A stretch of DNA of 13,902 bases from contig PCVQ01000033.1 of NCBI GenBank assembly GCA_002796025.1, positions 1 to 13,902 of the forward strand. Reading direction: 5' to 3'. The notes beneath the pieces are model-generated. The model worked only from the letters and a program-made list of their open reading frames with translations, was not told where the DNA came from and ran no database searches. This stretch comes from Candidatus Peregrinibacteria bacterium CG11_big_fil_rev_8_21_14_0_20_46_8. GTDB taxonomy: Bacteria; Patescibacteriota; Gracilibacteria; UBA1369; UM-FILTER-53-11. Shown one piece after another: positions 13,623 to 13,902 of the stretch (position 1 is the stretch's first letter; the number at the start of each line of letters is the position of its first letter). A program made the translations under genes and the position numbers.

Positions 13623-13902
13623 TTACAGGCCGACGCTGCGATAGCGATCGGCACTGTCGTGACAAATAATTACAACTCTCGATGAGATTTCGTCCTGAAG
13701 AATAGTACGTGCCACAAGAATATTAGCACCTGTTGTGGGCCCTATGGAAAGTCCGCGCTTTTTCACCTCACGGCAAACATCATATGCCGCCTCATCATTA
13801 ACGCAATGCACCTCATCAATAAGCTCGATTCCCGAACGGGCAATAGGAGAAGCAGCGCCCGGCCCGGTTCCAAAAAGTTTATGCGGCGTATGAGTAAAGT
13901 CC
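13623..13902 (-). CDS. cysteine-synthase-family PLP enzyme, C-terminal part
   Basis: 92 codons are visible; the 5' part lies beyond the right edge. The sequence fits the C-terminal end of fold-type II PLP enzymes of the cysteine synthase/cystathionine beta-synthase family. It reads GTGPGAAS, then IELIDEVHCVNDEAAYDV (the usual LIDEV...DEEA helix), SIGPTTGANILVA (the phosphate- and pyridine-binding GxSSGA turn, here TTGA), and CHDSADRYRSVGL (the usual DSGERY end). Family members make cysteine from O-acetylserine (or O-phosphoserine) and sulfide, or act in transsulfuration; the substrate cannot be read from this fragment. The T-T turn and S-A-D-R instead of S-G-E-R show a divergent branch. The stop is 14 nt before the chosen start of the cysteine-rich protein, so co-transcription is likely. 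Confidence 0.82.
   Translation of the reverse strand, partial: DFTHTPHKLFGTGPGAASPIARSGIELIDEVHCVNDEAAYDVCREVKKRGLSIGPTTGANILVARTILQDEISSRVVIICHDSADRYRSVGL

Noticed and set aside
12004..13665. Longer start for the cysteine-rich protein at 13665
   Set aside because: It would overlap the 3' end of the cysteine-synthase-family gene (stop at 13623-13625), and its extra residues do not resemble the expected CxxC beginning.
1..13902. Alternative genetic code with UGA read as glycine, as in some related CPR groups
   Set aside because: Full-length genes contain no internal TGA, and the cysteine-rich gene ends sensibly at a TGA (12004-12006).

Overview
The window looks like a chromosomal segment of a Candidate Phyla Radiation (Patescibacteria) bacterium, possibly near the Peregrinibacteria/Peribacteria. 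This rests on three recognisable gene types: a very cysteine-rich double-zinc-ribbon protein of a kind I associate with CPR genomes, a single-pass PEGA-like envelope protein, and an S-layer-homology surface protein with a glycine-rich body. The lineage is an inference from family recognition, not from a phylogeny. The standard bacterial code fits: all large genes read through without internal TGA, and one gene ends in TGA.

Layout. Positions 1-1969 (minus strand) hold the replicative helicase dnaB followed 8 nt later by a beta-class carbonic anhydrase that runs off the left edge. A divergent regulatory region (1970-2225) separates dnaB from a plus-strand block (2226-9096): yraN, a membrane-anchored PEGA/propeller-like protein, comM (Mg-chelatase-like AAA ATPase), a 100-aa membrane-anchored four-cysteine protein, and carB (carbamoyl-phosphate synthase large subunit of the type shared with eukaryotic CAD and Bacteroidetes). 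carB converges on a minus-strand block (13902-9115): the C-terminus of a cysteine-synthase-family enzyme, the cysteine-rich double-zinc-ribbon protein, a small AT-rich MNT-type nucleotidyltransferase, and an 856-aa SLH-anchored glycine-rich surface protein. There is no gene-free stretch over 300 bases. I saw no tRNA, rRNA, CRISPR array or insertion sequence.

How it works together. yraN and comM are DNA-processing genes tied to natural transformation in other bacteria. Both promoters carry the same arrangement: two (G/T)TTCAT boxes 11 bp apart, with the second box starting exactly 16 bp before an extended -10. The dnaB promoter region carries the same 11-bp-phased pair on its own strand, which suggests a common regulator of replication and DNA-uptake genes.

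Six genes have a -10-like hexamer only 6-12 nt before the start codon, two of them with a -35 at exactly 17 bp that fits well, and no well-placed Shine-Dalgarno sequence. Leaderless or near-leaderless transcription therefore seems to be the rule here. These two cis-regulatory observations, together with the gap-free duplicated zinc ribbon in the cysteine-rich protein, are the most interesting things in the window.
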